Shown piece after piece: positions 37,401-52,400 of a stretch of DNA of 64,000 nucleotides (positions are counted from its first letter, which is position 1; each line of letters begins with the position of its first letter). The translations under genes were made by a program, and so were the position numbers. The stretch is from assembly GCA_026874595.1 (NCBI GenBank), contig CM049306.1, positions 60,208,019 through 60,272,018 of the forward strand, written 5' to 3'. The stretch comes from Sipunculus nudus (taxonomy: Eukaryota > Annelida > Sipuncula > Golfingiida > Sipunculidae). The notes under the pieces were generated by a model that did not search any database, had not been told where the DNA came from, and worked only from the letters and a program-made list of their open reading frames with translations.

Positions 37401-40400
37401 AAATATTTTGACAAATTTTGTTGCTCTTTCCTTGAAAAGTATAAAGAATTTCCATGCTTGAACACTGAATTCCAGAAATTCCATGATATTTAAACAGCCT
37501 GAAACAACCTGAAATGCCCTTTTTTTCCATTTCTTTCTCCATACTCTAACATCAGTCTTGATAAAAACAGACATTTACACTATCCTGTATATAATGAGTA
37601 CTACCTTAATGCCTGTGTCTTTTGATTAACCAATATGAACTGCATGATCTTTTATGTAATGTGAATCATTTGAAGTTAAATTATAATATATATTTAGAGA
37701 TATCATTACCTGAAATTTATTTTAATACTTTATTGAATAACAAATAGTCATACGTTCATAAATAAAACCTCACAAAGTGCATTATCACTATAATTCTAAA
37801 ATGATTTTGATGTAACTTCATGTTTACATGAATGATGAAAGATCAATTTCCCACATTATATGTGTATCCTGCAGTGTAATATGTTTGTAGTTACAATTTG
37901 TCCCTTTCATTCCTTTCTCTTCACTTCATAATGAAATATACTTGTTTGAACTTCAAGCGATCTTTTGAATTACATCAGCATAGAGATGTCTGCTCTTTAA
38001 TATGTGGCGGAAGAATTCCCTGCCAGTGAATTCATCAATATAATTGCATTGTTGTCAAATACAAGCCTATAACAAGGATATTTGACGCCGATGGGGCCCT
38101 GTGACCTTGACCTTTTACCCCATGACCTCAAACTAGAGAGGGTCCTTCCTCCATGGGTATGTAAAAGATGAAAGGTTATGGTCATACGGTTTGGCTTAAA
38201 ACGCATCCAAAAGCCAATTACAGGCAATGGAGGCCTCACTGTATTAGTAACTTGGGGTTCGAACCAAGAATTATCTGCTTCATATTCCCAACCCTTACCT
38301 CTTGGCTACATCCTACTACCTGGTTCTGACTTACCAGATTCTGAGTCACTGATCAGCTGAATCTCTTCCTGTACCCTGCCCCTTCTTCTGAGTGCACCTC
38401 TTGAAGCACCAGTAACTGTGGAAGCACCTGTACTTGGAGTATGTGGCATTTGTTTCTTCTGTATAGCTCTTGCTTTGTCAAAAGCAGAGGCTTCACTTGA
38501 TGTGGCTGGACTCTCTATTCCACTATGTCTTGTGCTACGTGGACTGTTAACTTGGTGTTCATGGTCCTCTTTTATTCCACTTCTATTGAATGGTTTTCTA
38601 GAAAACCTCTGTCTACTGGGTCCTGGAGACTCAGTTTTTCTCTCTGCTTGGAGAGTAGGTTTCTTTGGTTTGAGATTCTGCACCACCTCACGGTCCCTTT
38701 TTCTCTGTGACTGTCTATGTAACCTTACAACACTGTCTCCAGCCCCATCATCTCTACTGCCCTGTTCTGTTTTTCTAGGATGGTTAACCCTCAAAGCAGG
38801 AGGCCTCTGCTGCCCTTCAGGTATGGGCTCCTGTTGGTCATTCACACTAGTGTCAAGGCACTTGTTTGCATGCTCTACAAGGGCAGCGATGCTGAACTGC
38901 TTACCACACAATGGACAGTCTCCAAGTACTTCTTCATTACTGTAATGCACAAAACTAATGCTGATATAACACCAAACTGAAAGTTTATATAGCACAAATC
39001 ACGATGTTTATCATGCAAACTTAACAAAATTATAATAACCTACTTTATGGCAAGCGGTCTGCATCACTTGACCTATCCACCACAGCCCAAATGCTCTGCC
39101 CTTTTAACCTAATTATTATAATGAGCCCCCAAAACGCTCCTACACCAGTCGTCTACCATGCCATGGTAGCAAGATCTGCTTATAACATAATAATGATGTC
39201 ACAAAGGTTGATGACATATGACGTTGCATTGACTGAAGTCATCAACTGGTATCTCCTTTATAGTAAAAATATATCCCTGAAAACATGCCAACATGAGTAC
39301 TGGTACAGACTACACATGTTCTGTTTGACAGAGCTCTGTCAAATTATGCAAATTTTGTTTTTGTCGGCTGATTGATGCTTTAGTGTTTACGGTCATCTGA
39401 TTGGTTGCTCCAATGCTTATGATTATTCATTGCACGAATATGCAATTAAGGTCACATAGAGTTCATGGATAGGTCAATTCAGCGTTGTATAAAAACTACC
39501 CAAGACTTGGGGCAAAATTCTTAACCGATTATTTAATAAACATATACTGTTTAAAAACTTTACTTCAGTCCCCTGAGATTTACAGTTAGGAATGTGACTC
39601 CTTTCAAAAGTAACCTGGGTGACTATTCTGTTTAACATAACTAGAACAAGCAATGATTTTTGAATTTTTTAAGATGTCTTCACTGAAATTAGATATATTT
39701 TACTCTACCTGGTGTCTGCTGTGGGAACTTGGTCTGTATCATCATTCACTGAAGAATAAATATATTAACTTTTATAGAATTTTTTTAAATTTAGGACCAG
39801 CAAAAAACCCACTACAAATGTTTAAATCTTCACTCTGTATTATTCAGAGGCCACTGCACATAAGTATGGTTCACAATTTTCGGGTTACAAAGGCGAAATG
39901 ACCAAACCTGTCTACATGTATAGTGAGGTGCTTTCAAAATCGAATGGTTATGATTTGTACCTGGCTCAGTGAGAAGTGGCGAGACAGCTGGACTGACAGG
40001 TGTAAAGACCAGTCAATAAAGCTCATATATACAGTAAAGGTAGTAATAGTAAAGGTCATGACCCTGTACACATGTGAAGTGAGAAAGAAATCTCTTAAGG
40101 CCAAAAAAAAAAAATAAGGTATGGTTCTCAGGCACTTTTTTTCAGAAATCAGTGCAGGCGGGCGGTATATTATTTTTGACCTTTTTTTGAGTGTCTCCAT
40201 AAAAATGTCATATGATCAGGGAAAAGTATGAAAATAACAATTTTTTTTTGCAAAACAGGGAAAAGCATTACATAAATTGTAATATTCATCTTCTTGAAAG
40301 ATAAAAATCAAAATAAAAATTGTTGATGTGGGGGGGTGCCTGAGAACCATACCTTTTATTTTTTTTGGCCTAATTCCTTTTGAGATAGTGTGCAAACATA

Positions 40401-43400
40401 ATTTGTCTAAGGTGGTGGCAAAGCATTTTCACATATATATTTCAGGCTGAGGCTTTCTAATAAAATAGTATGTTTTGTGATGCTACTGACTGAAGAACTA
40501 AAGTTATCCTCATACCTGTGATGTTGTTGTCCTTGTCAGCCAGAGTGCTGACCTTTTCTGATTTCTTGGCTGGTTTCTTTGCAGGTGAACTTATGGTAAT
40601 AGCAGGCCCACTGAAAGGAAATTCTACACATAGCAAAAAAAAAGAGGAAAAGATATGATAAAGAGATTTGACTGTTTAGTATTTTTCACATTTCATCTTC
40701 ACAGAATTATCAACATAACCTTTAATATTAATTGTTTAAAATGCCTGTATCTCATTAAACTTAAACATGAAAATAAAAATGTTATATCATACATTCAATT
40801 CTACTGTCTTGTCAGGAGCAATGAGATAAGCAAGACTGCAATCCCATCAGCTTAGTCATTAGCTTTAACTTTAATACCAATAAATCAAAATGCCTGTTTC
40901 TCATAAAACTGAAACATGAAGGTAAAAATGTTATGTCATACAATCAATTAACATATTCCGATTTGAAATCACCTGGCTTTATAAAAACACCTTTGTACAT
41001 GATGGTTTAAGCAGAACCAGACATAATTCATAAATATAGGAAACCTGATGACTGATACAAGCTAATGGAGCACTAAATGCGAAATTCTTTACTTAAATTT
41101 GCAAGTTAACTATTTTTCATAATCAGTAGTATAGCACAATCAAGATCACTTGCCATGCTGTGAGTTGTCACAGAAAATTAAATGTGATTCAGGAGAAACT
41201 TAACTTACTGTTGACTTTTTTTCACCTGTCTTGTCACTCTTGCTTCTGAAATAATGATAATAATAAGATCTTCATATGTTTACAGGGACATGTAGGTATA
41301 CTCTTAATGTAGCATGCTAGTGAACTTCAATGTGGTAAAGCCATAGCACCATTTTTGGCCCTCTGACATTAGAGAGCCTAGGTACAACCAGCATACTGCC
41401 ATTAGAGTGCCCTGACATAATTCCATGAGGACTGCTCTGAAAGGTTCTATGAGGATGCAAATATTGCATCCTTTTTGACAATGCTTCATGACCTACAATT
41501 AATTGAACAAATCAAATAAAAGCTACAGGTCTTAATTAACTGCTTCAAATTATCAGAATTTAAAAGTTTAATTCCACATGTGTGTATGATATGATCAACA
41601 GTGAATACAGAAAATAAATGAACCATAGCCAAAGTAGGACAAAATTGATGATGGTGATTTTGAATTAAAGCTAAGACCTTATGAAAAATTACAAAATCCC
41701 GATCTAAATTTTGGTGTACACTCAACATATATCTTAAATGTAGTTATAGCCTGGCAAAAAAAAAAAAATCTATAGCTTCATACTATGTTAAGTAAGTAAA
41801 TATCTCTGCTCTGTTCTGACAAGGTATATTATGTTCTGGTCCATAACATCTACAAATTACATAATAAACTAACCTAACTACTGGCATGTACATAGGAAAT
41901 ATATAGAGGAATATTTATGCCAAATATGAATAAAACAACATAGGTGCTTTTGATATTGGTCAATCTTGATGGAAGATTTCTGATAAAAAGTTTAACTTTA
42001 AATGTATCTACAATCTTTTTGAAGTGGGTCCTGTGACCTTTGCCTTTGGCCTCAATTACCCCAAAATTTCAGAACAAATAATCAAAACCATTTTTCCTAA
42101 GCAAACTTATATTTTGTATTTCACTAAAATAGACCAATTCAAGGTAAAAGTGACTTGTACAATGAAGGTCATGGACCAAATATCAACAGGCTCCAGCCTC
42201 TGACCCATAACTATGCACATGCAAAATTTATAGGAAGTCTGGAAATAATTTTCAGGTATCTCACTTGCAAGGATTGCTCAAATATACAAAGGACACACTC
42301 AGCCAAAAGACTACATAAGTTAAACCACGCAACTTAACAGGTGAGACTCATCACTTGCTTTTGCATTTAACCCCACTTGATGACTTACCGGGTTGGCTGG
42401 GTCTCTGTCCAGGGCAGTTGGCAGCATGTGTCTCTATGCTGTCTCTGGAGAAATACTCTCCACACAAGGGACACTGGACAGTCTGCAACCAATATCCACT
42501 AGATCCTTACCCATTCAAACATTAAAGGGGACAGTAAATACGTTCTGATGAACAGACAGTTTATATGACTGTCTGCCCACCTGAATGTAAATTGTAATTC
42601 ACAAATATTTGAACAAAATAAGGAATACTCAGTGGAACCCCACAATTATGACCATCTTTAGGACTGACTAAAGTGTTTGTAATTTGGGGGTGCTTGTATT
42701 TATGAAATTTTTAGTGATCTAGATCATATGTTCGGGACCAAGAAAAGTGGGTGTAATTGTTGGATGGTTGCAATTGTGGGGTGATCGCAAGGTGGGGTTC
42801 CATTGTAATCTTAATATTTTAGGCCCAGACCTATGTAACATGAATTAAGTAAGCAATGACCTGTGCTGAAACATTTAGATGATAAACAATGCAAAACATA
42901 CCTGTATGTAGCATTTAGTACATTTGATGTCAATAAATATATATCTGCATAAAATACAGAAATTGTTCTCTGATGCCAACCCAAAATGTGGCATCTCACT
43001 AGAGCTGATGATTTGTATAAAGTGATATAAAGATTTTGTCAGAAGCAGACACAATTTCACTTTACAAGTCCAAATTTGTACTTCATAATATGTTTGAGCA
43101 TATATTACAAGTAGGATTTAGACCACAATATAAGGGGATTAAATGTAATCTGACACTGTCTGACTTCATCCAGTCCTCTGTGCGGAATATAAAAATCCAA
43201 GTCTCCAGTAGAACAATGCATGGATCTGATCCCATATTTTGACCTTTGAATAACCATCCACTTTTCTTGGTATGACTGCTGGCCACATTTTCATCTTATT
43301 TGTGGTTGTGTTCACATCTCACTGCATTCTCTCTAAAGGCACTTGTTTCTCGACTTTTCTCTTTCCTACCATGTTGCCAGGTGTTTTTAACTTACAAAAG

Positions 43401-46400
43401 AGGTAAACATCAAAAGTAACTGCAGACTAAATCTGCCACATGACAGTGGCCCATTTGGTACTGCTTTGGACATATACATAACTGACAGCTGGAAACCAAG
43501 CAAAGGTGGATATACATAGACATAATCCTCACATTCAATACCTTGAAAAGAACAATAGGACTGTCCAAATTCTGCAAAAATAATTATCTCAGATTACTAA
43601 AATATATAATCAAAGAATCAATATAAAACTATGTCTTTACAGTTTTTATTTTGTAACAAAAATACCATAATTTTCTGAACCCATTAGTTCTCACAGCCAA
43701 CCCATACTTTTTGGCACCTCTGTACTTTGTGTGAACTTGGAAATAATCAGTTTCTTCTTTTTATTTTCAGGTTTGTTTCAGGTAAAGCATTCATATGGAA
43801 CCTGCCTGAAAGACTTCCTGTCTACTAAGATCACCCTTGAGTGAACCAATAGTCATCACACTGGTTAATAGTAATATAGTAATAGTAATCAAACTGCCTG
43901 TTTAATAAGACCAACAAATTAAGACTACATTTGGCCAATCTGATAGGTGGCCTTATTACACAGGTTTCACTGAACATACCTCCTGTGAAGTTGCGCCCTC
44001 TGGTGGATCATCTACACACTGAATGGTGTTGGTGTTTTCTGTCTGTGGTGTTTCTTCATGCCCCGCATCCCTTAGTTTACGTCTTGTCAGGGATGATCTT
44101 GGTGTTCCAGATGATACAGGGTTTCTTTCAGAAGGAAGTTTTTTAGACAGAGATGTTTTTTCACCTGCATCCCGAGAGATTAGGGGACTCTCTGGGAGAT
44201 CACAGCTGGTGTCACTGGCACTTAACCCTTGGCTGCTCTGAGAGTCCTGTGATTGAAGCATGGAGTCCAGTTTTTCTAAGGTAATGTTCAAAGGTCTTAC
44301 ATGTGGAGGGGCAGACTGACTGCTATTGTCATTTTCAATCACTAAATCCTCTTCAGAGCTCGTTCCTTCACTGGTCTTGCTTCTAGTCTCTGCAGGGATG
44401 GCAGTTGTGGCAGTGTTTTGGGGTTGACCGCTTCCTCTTCTTGGTCCCTCCAAGTCTAATTCTTCTGTATAATCTTCTCGCTTCTCATGGTCAGTATCCT
44501 TTACTTTAGTACTTGACCTATGACCTTTCTTCAGTGTGCCTCGACCTCTCCCTCGCTGACCCCTTCCAATAATGTCAGTTTGACCCTTCGTATTTTTATT
44601 CTTATTCTGCAGTGTGTGCACATCATCACCAAAATCACCAATATTTTCAAATATGTTTGAGATCTCAGAACGGAGTAGTCTTCTCCTTCGAGATTTAGCA
44701 TTTTCTTCAAATTCATCGGCAGTGCTGTTATCTTCGGGCGGATCTTCAGAGGCCTCACTTTCATTCTCTATGGACCTTTTCCTTCCGAGTATCTTTTTTT
44801 TAGCAGGGGTTGTCTTTCTGGGACTAAGCTGGTTACCTTTCATCCACCTGCCAAATACAGGGCTACCAACAGAACTAAACTCTACAGCATCATCAGTTTC
44901 CTGAGAACTCAAGTTCAGTTTCAAATCTGTCTGCACAGAGTCATCTTGAGATTCTGACGTGCAGCCATCCTTTATTAGCTGTTCATCTGTATTTGGATAC
45001 TGCCCATCTGCTGTAAATCCCTCCTTTCTGAGAGGAGACCCAGACCTTTGCGCTGAGATCTTGTCTCTCAGTTCTTCCTCTTCAGATTCTGTCAGTACAG
45101 CTTCAGTCTCTCCAACATTTTGTTTAATTCTATCTGATTCATAATTTTTTGTCTCAGAACAGCTTTGTGACATATTATCTATTGTATTTTTTATTTTGCT
45201 ACCACTTCTCTGTGAAGATCTAGGTGAACCTTTGTTTCTATCCCCTTGGGATTCCTGGCTGCTGCTGCCACCTGGTGGTGACCCTGGTGATTCCTGGCTG
45301 CTGCTGCCACCTGGTGGAGACCCAGGTAATTCCTGGCTCCTGATGCCATCTGGTGGAGACCCTGGTGATTCCTGGCTCCTGCTGCCACCTGGTGGTGACC
45401 CTGGTGATACCTGATTCCTGCTGCCACCTGGTGGAGACCCAGGTGGTTCCTGTCTCCTTCTAACACCTGGTGGAGACCCAGGTGGTTCATGGCTTCTGCT
45501 GCCACCTGGTGGAGACCCTGGTGATTCTTGGATCCTGCTGCCACCTGGTGGTGACCCTGTTGTTTCCTGGCTCTTGCTGTCACCTTGTGGAGATCCTGAC
45601 AGTATTTCATTTCTGCTGCAACCTGGTGACAATTTTCTCGAAATGTCACTTGTCTGTGACTGTGAATGATAATTTCTGTCAGTATCACTATCATTTTTCA
45701 AGCTTCTGAGTTTTCTGAGTTTTGGCTGAAAACTTGGCATTTCCTGAAAATCCTCATCAGTCTCATTATCTGTGTACTTACTTTCAGTCACTGGCAGTGT
45801 AGCAGATTTCTTTATTTGCAGCTTTTTACTCTTAGAGTTATATTTTGCATGAGCCTTGGTTGTATTATCAAGTATTTCCAGATCAGAGTCATCACTATAC
45901 ATCTCAATGTACATTGAATGTTGCCCTCTTTTCTTTGCATCAATTGTCTTTGACCAATGTCGGCCAACCTCTATGGGTTTTCCCCATGGTATCTGTTTCA
46001 TCTGCTTGGACTGAGCTTTCCTCAGCAAAACACCATACTGGGTGAAGTAGTTATGGATAACCTTTGCATAGCTTCTGACTGATTTTCCTGCAGGTGCATA
46101 GCATGGTTGCTTGTCAATGTACTGAAGAAAAAAAACTTAAAAATTAATACACTTTTGTTTGCAAACAATATGCATTTAGTATCCCCAGCTTCTACAACAA
46201 GGGCCCAAGTACTCAATGCTCACTTTAAAAATTTGCAAATGAAAACATCTATTCAACAGTTTTGGCTTCAGAAATTTAATTAAAATGCAAACTCTGCACA
46301 GATTTCTTATAAAAATTATTCAAGGCACTTTTTTCAGCAAATACTTTTTGGTTGTTCCACTGAGAATAAACCCCTGTATATTGGATCTGATAATATTATT

Positions 46401-49400
46401 TTGCCAAGGATACCAGGGATGTGAGAGAAATGTTGGCACAGGAAGGCACAGCACTAATTATATGGTCATAACCTGATTACGTTTTTCCTGCATGGCAGGC
46501 ATAACATGATCAATTTGACATAACTGATATTGTTTGCACTTTGGTTTATAAGCAAGAAATATTTTATGGTAGTTTAATACTTTTTTATACTTAAATTTAC
46601 ATTTAAATAGTATTTTCTATTTCATAGTCTTTTAGTCAACTTTTTTTAGTTGATTAAGTAGAAAGGAATCATACCTTGCATGCAATCCTCCTGAAATGAT
46701 GTTAAAAAAATTATGAAATGATAAATACCACATAAGTAACACCACAAAAAATGTTCACAAAGTTTAACTGATTTTAAATGACTAAGATTCTGGAACTGAA
46801 CAGCAGATGTTCTCTTTAACAAGTGACTCATGGGTCATGACACTCAGCCGACTGACATGTTGACAATACATCCTTGCACAGACAACTAATTAAGATAATG
46901 TAGGTGGTATCAATGTTCATGTATATTAGCTTAAGTTTATCAAGACCCATCAGCACAACAAATTTGATGACAATCCAACAAGCCTTTCCTTAGGAATCTG
47001 GAAATTTCTGTGTATTTTGCATTATTTCTGGGGTGCTCAAACATACCTAAAAAGAATATAGGTCACAGTGACCAAATTTCAGGTTTCTGGGGAGAACTTT
47101 TGAGAACTCTCAGGATGTCAAGTTAGAAGATTCTGGGACCAATAGTTATGATTTGTGCCCTTCTTTGGTATCAAATTTTCAATTATTCCAATGGCTGCTT
47201 GTAAGCCCCAAACCTCAGAAAATATGGGTAACAAAGACCTAAATTCAAGTTTCCAAGGAGACTTTTCATGGACCTCCCTGGATTTGAGGATAGAAGATTC
47301 CAGGTCGAATGTTTATGATTTGTGCCCAGCTTTGGTATCATCTGGGGGTGCTTATAAGCCCAATAGCTCAGAGAATATTGGTAACAGAGACCTAATTTCA
47401 AGTTTCCAAGGATATTTTTTACAGACCTCCCTGGATTCTAGGACTAATGGTTACAATTTGTGCTCTGTTAACAGATGACCGCATCTTTGAAGGTCTCAAA
47501 AATAGAGAAAAAAAATGTGATTAAATTGTTCAAAAAATCCAAGTGGCGCCACCAGTCTGCAAGAACTAATGACACATTTCATGATGAATATGCATGCAAA
47601 GAATAATGCCGATCAATGCATTAGTTGTTTAGATACTAGAGCTTTTGTATCAAATTTTAGTTATTCTGGGGGGTACTTCTGAGCCCTATAGCTTGAACAA
47701 TATAGATGACAGAGACCTAATTTCATGTTTCCTAGGAGACTTTTCATGGGCCTCCCAGCATGTCAAGAAAGAAGATTCTAGGTCAAGTCGTTACGATTTG
47801 TGCCCTGTTAACAGATGACCACGTCTTTTAAGGTCTCAAAAATAGAGAAAAAAATTTCTCTTTCACCAGGTACAGCAAGCAGTGTGCGAAAAAAAAAGTT
47901 TAACTCTAGCTATTTTATCATGAACTCTATAAACTCTTGGGATCCTCCAAAACCCCACAGGACAATTTTTGACCCAGGAGCACCAGACGCTTGAATACTT
48001 TCACCTACTGAAAGTCCTATATATTCATTTATAGTTCCATCCCTGTTAATTTAAAGTTTTGCTGACAGATGGGATACAGTTATGACCAGACACACTGACC
48101 TTTTATTCACCAGACAGATTGATGGCTCTGGGTCATGTGACATGAAGTCTGCCTCTGTCAGGTGAGGTCGCTTGGTGCACGGTTCTTCTTCAGAGCAGGT
48201 GGATGCCTTCCTCTTCAAGTTATGCTTCTCCTCCTGACTCTGGCTGCAAGAATGAAAATGTTTTGAACTACAGAGCCTTAAACCCAGCACTGCCACTGTT
48301 AATGTCCAATGAGACTATAAAGTAGAATCTTCAAACAGAAAAGAAATCCACCACAGAGAAGTGACAATGAAGAGTTATAATTTCAGCTTATAAACTGAAT
48401 ATACTCCTTAAATCTCACCTAACCAGTTTAGCAGCCACCTTAATATAACAACCATTTGTTAATATTCTAAATTTTTTTTTTGTTCTTTACATAAGACGTT
48501 ATAACTTTATCAAGGTTCCAATTGTGGTCATAATTTCAAGGTTTTACTGTGGTTACAGAGTCAATTAAGATTTAATCCAGTTATTGATAAGTGTGTGTAA
48601 TATCTTAGTACAGTTACATAGTTAATTTTTAAGCTCATTACTGATAAGTGTGTGTAATATCTTAGTACAGTAACACAGTTAAATAAGTTTTAAGCTCATT
48701 ACTGATAAGTGTGTGTAATATCTAAGTATAGTTCAAAAGACTGGTCACAAAAGTGAAATATTCATGTTGAAAAATGAACATATCTGAAATATATTGGTAC
48801 CTGCTGTTATGGCCTCTACTGTCACCTGATGGCGACAGAGGCTGTGTTTCCTCTTCATATATATCCATGTCTTCTTCAATCTCATTAACTTCAGAGACCT
48901 GTAGGTTATAAACAAAATTTGGGATCTTAAGCAGTTCACACAGGATCCCACAATAATCACATGGCTGAGGCTTTCATGCCTCAGACTGCACATTTCTGGT
49001 TGTGTACAGTGTACAGTCATCATGACAGATGAAGGTACTAATAATGAGGTCCTAGTTTTTGTATATTCCATTAAATTATGCACACAATGATGAGAGCACA
49101 GCAGGTTCTCAACTGTTCTTGAGAACCATTCAAAGTATATGTTCCCAATAATATGCAAGATACGTTTTCAGTCATTTTGACCATAACTGTTTTTAGTATT
49201 TAACACATTCGCTGCCAATGACGTGTATACTCGTCATTTATTATGATTTCCCCAGTGCCAAGCACGTGTATACACGTCATTTATTTATAAGCCATTTTCA
49301 GCAAGAATTCTCATAAATTAATCAATAAATTCTTTGCAGATGAGTAGTAGACCATTTATAAAATAGTCTCGCAGTATGAAAATGTATAATTTGTTATTCA

Positions 49401-52400
49401 ACAGTGCGCTGCATCATTCTAAAGCAGGAAAGATGTGTAGATGGTGTCAAAATCCACGGCTCTGGTCCATTGCCGTGAAATAACTTTACGACGCGCTTCA
49501 GTTTGAAGTCAATTCCTTGTAAGAATACTACTTTGAATCAAACAAAAAGGAGGATTATAAAAATATGTAGCTAGTTTAATATTAGAACATGTTTTGGCCA
49601 CTTATTTACGACAGACCCAGTTGGGAGGCCGAGGTTTGATGGATCACACCTTAGGCGTGAACTCAAGATAGCGAGGCGTTAGGTCGTTCAGGTTTATTGC
49701 CCCGCAAGGACAGGGTATCGCGCAATCAACAACAAAGGGCGCGTGCCACATGATTGACACACAAATTGGCAGTGTAATCAGAACGCGGCTGCAAATGATT
49801 CTGTTGGCTTTTTTCTAGTTCCTTATTTACTTATATATAGATATATGCATATATTAGTAACTTCACAAACAAGTGCTCGTAAATTGCAAAACTGAAATAA
49901 TCTCGTTTCGTGTGACTGTTACAATGACGAGGTCAGTTGCGCGTTAAGGCTCAAGCATGTCGGTATATATAAACAGTCTATGACTATTTCTGAAAATTAT
50001 ATGTGAAATGTAAAATAAAATTACATATATTTATTTTTTTTTAATTATATTGATTGGTAGAATTGCTGTGTTCGTTATAAAAGTGTAAAAATGTATGTTT
50101 GAGCTAAAACTACATGCTTGTAAAAAAAAAGACATACTGCGCAGGTTCGAACATATGCGGTTGGTTATGTTTTTCAAACAGACCACCTATTTTAACCACT
50201 GCGCCATTCCGGATTTGCTACCAAACTGTGTGTTTATGGTCACATTACATAAATGTATATAGGCCTATATTTGTCAGTGCCTCACAGTCATTTGACTCTT
50301 CCCAATTCGGCATTCGTAACAACATACACATTTTCATTTAGTTCATCATTTACAATAAATATAGATCTTTATTTCAATCAGTTGTTAGCTTTATGCTTGT
50401 GTCAACGTAGAGGCTATGAGATGCTATAGGGCCATGCTTCGACTATTATCGCGGTCATTTGGCTCAGTGCCCAACTTCACACCTCCCCCGAGTTTTATTG
50501 CCCCTGTGTTATCGGAAGTCACACCTTCTTATCAGGTAATTAGCACCTAGTCTTGGTACCTATGCAGCTCTCGGGGCTGCTTGGGTCCATGTGTATGGCC
50601 CTGGTACTGGGGGTGAACATGGGCTTGGCAGTGAATGTGTTAAAATTACTTCTTAAGATGTTATGACCATATTTTTTTAATAAACAAGTGACAATCATTA
50701 AAACTTGCATTACTTTTATACATTTTATCACAAGTTACTCAAGACTGGCAGCCTAGCTCTTGTGGAAATCTTGCATAAGGCCAAAAAAAATAAAAGGTAT
50801 GGTTCTCAGGCACCGCCGGCATCAATTTTAAACCCCCGCATCAAAAATTGTTATTTTGATTTTCAATAGAAACTTTCCAATTTCGAGCTGCTGCCGCTCC
50901 GACATTTCTTTCAAGAAGATAAAATCAAACAATTTCCTTTGTTTTGTAGTGCTTTTACTTGTTTATCAAAATAAAACTGTTATTTTCATGGTTTTCCCTT
51001 ATCATTTGACATTTTTATAGAAACATACCAAAAAATTTAAAATAAAAAAAGCGCCCGCCCGCATTGATTTCTGAAAAAAAGTGCCTGAGAACCATACCTT
51101 TTTTTTATTTTGGCCTAACTGGTTCATATTTGTACATGCCACCTACCTTCTCCTGCCATGGTGTCGGCTGAGACTGGAACAATTCCTGACTGCCTGCATC
51201 TGGATTATCAGTTTGGGTCTTGTCACATGTTATGTTTGTTGACTTGTCTGTTTCAGTTGAGGACAGCCTTGTTTCACCTGGAAAGTCTTTTTTATATATA
51301 ACAGATTCACGAAGATCCTCGTCCATGCTCGTGATGGTAACTGTGACCCTGTCAGACTTATCTGTGTTAGTATCAGCATGGCTAATCAAGTCATTCATTG
51401 TGGTCACCCTGACATTACTTGCAGCAGCCGTGGGACCATTCTCACCATCAGTGAGATTATCTGTGGATGTTTCAGTCAATACCAGAGGGTCAAGGCTGGC
51501 ATCAGAGGAGGCACTTCCTGCTTTGCTATCCATGTTAGCACCATCTTCAGTATTCATTACATTACTTTCTTTTTCAATGACGTCTATAGATCCATCAGTC
51601 TTCATGACATTCTCATTATATTCTTTCTGTCCTTCATCTTGTGCACCACCATCCTCCCCCTTCTCATCATCATCCTTGACCTTTAACCCTGGGTTAAGGT
51701 CTTCAATATCTTGTTTAGAGGTCACAGACTCTCCTGACAGTGTATACCCACCAAGTGAGCTGTTAGACCTCTGGCTGTCATTCAATTCTTGTTCCCGCCT
51801 CTGCTGGCTGGCTTTATTTCTCCGTTTGGTTGTATCCACACTGTGAATTCGGTCATCCTTCCACACTGGTTTATCCCTGGACAAAAGACTCTGTCTTCTG
51901 CTTGTTGGCTTTCTATGTGACTTTCCATGACCTTTTGTAGGCTTTGGATCTTCTACTGTAATCTCATCATCAGATTCTAAAACAGCAGCACTTGCTTCAT
52001 TTGACGTCGTAGGTTGGCCGCTTGTTGACTTACAGGGTGATCCATGTATGGAGGGACGTCCCTCAGGTTTACACAAATAAGAAGGCTCATGTGACTTCAG
52101 GACTGAATTCTCAATCAAGGAATCTCCCAGCACTTCCTGATAAACAGAATAAAATAAATAATCTGTGACAATAATTCCATAAAGGGTTACACAATATGAT
52201 GTAATAAACCTATTAATGTACTAGATATATGTACTAGATATATGATGTACACTGACAAAACAAGATCTTGCAATTAATCACACTCATATTCATTTGTGCT
52301 TATATATGTTATATAAACTAGGTATAAATAATTATATATAGAAACATATTTTCTATTTCATGGTTGGATAAATGAATCTTAATTACATAACAGGTTAATT

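Noticed and set aside
38418..38945. A 175-codon plus-strand hydrophobic frame
   Set aside because: Antisense of the zinc finger 2 exon; no splice or start support.
45191..45709. A 167-codon His/Gln/Val-rich minus frame and plus-strand frames over the UIMC1 repeat
   Set aside because: Shadows of the 39-bp coding repeat. The UIMC1 frame is the one that continues 714 codons and matches the family.
51220..51846. A 208-codon plus-strand frame
   Set aside because: Antisense shadow of UIMC1 coding exon 4; Ser/Leu/Val composition typical of antisense to Asp/Glu/Ser-rich coding.
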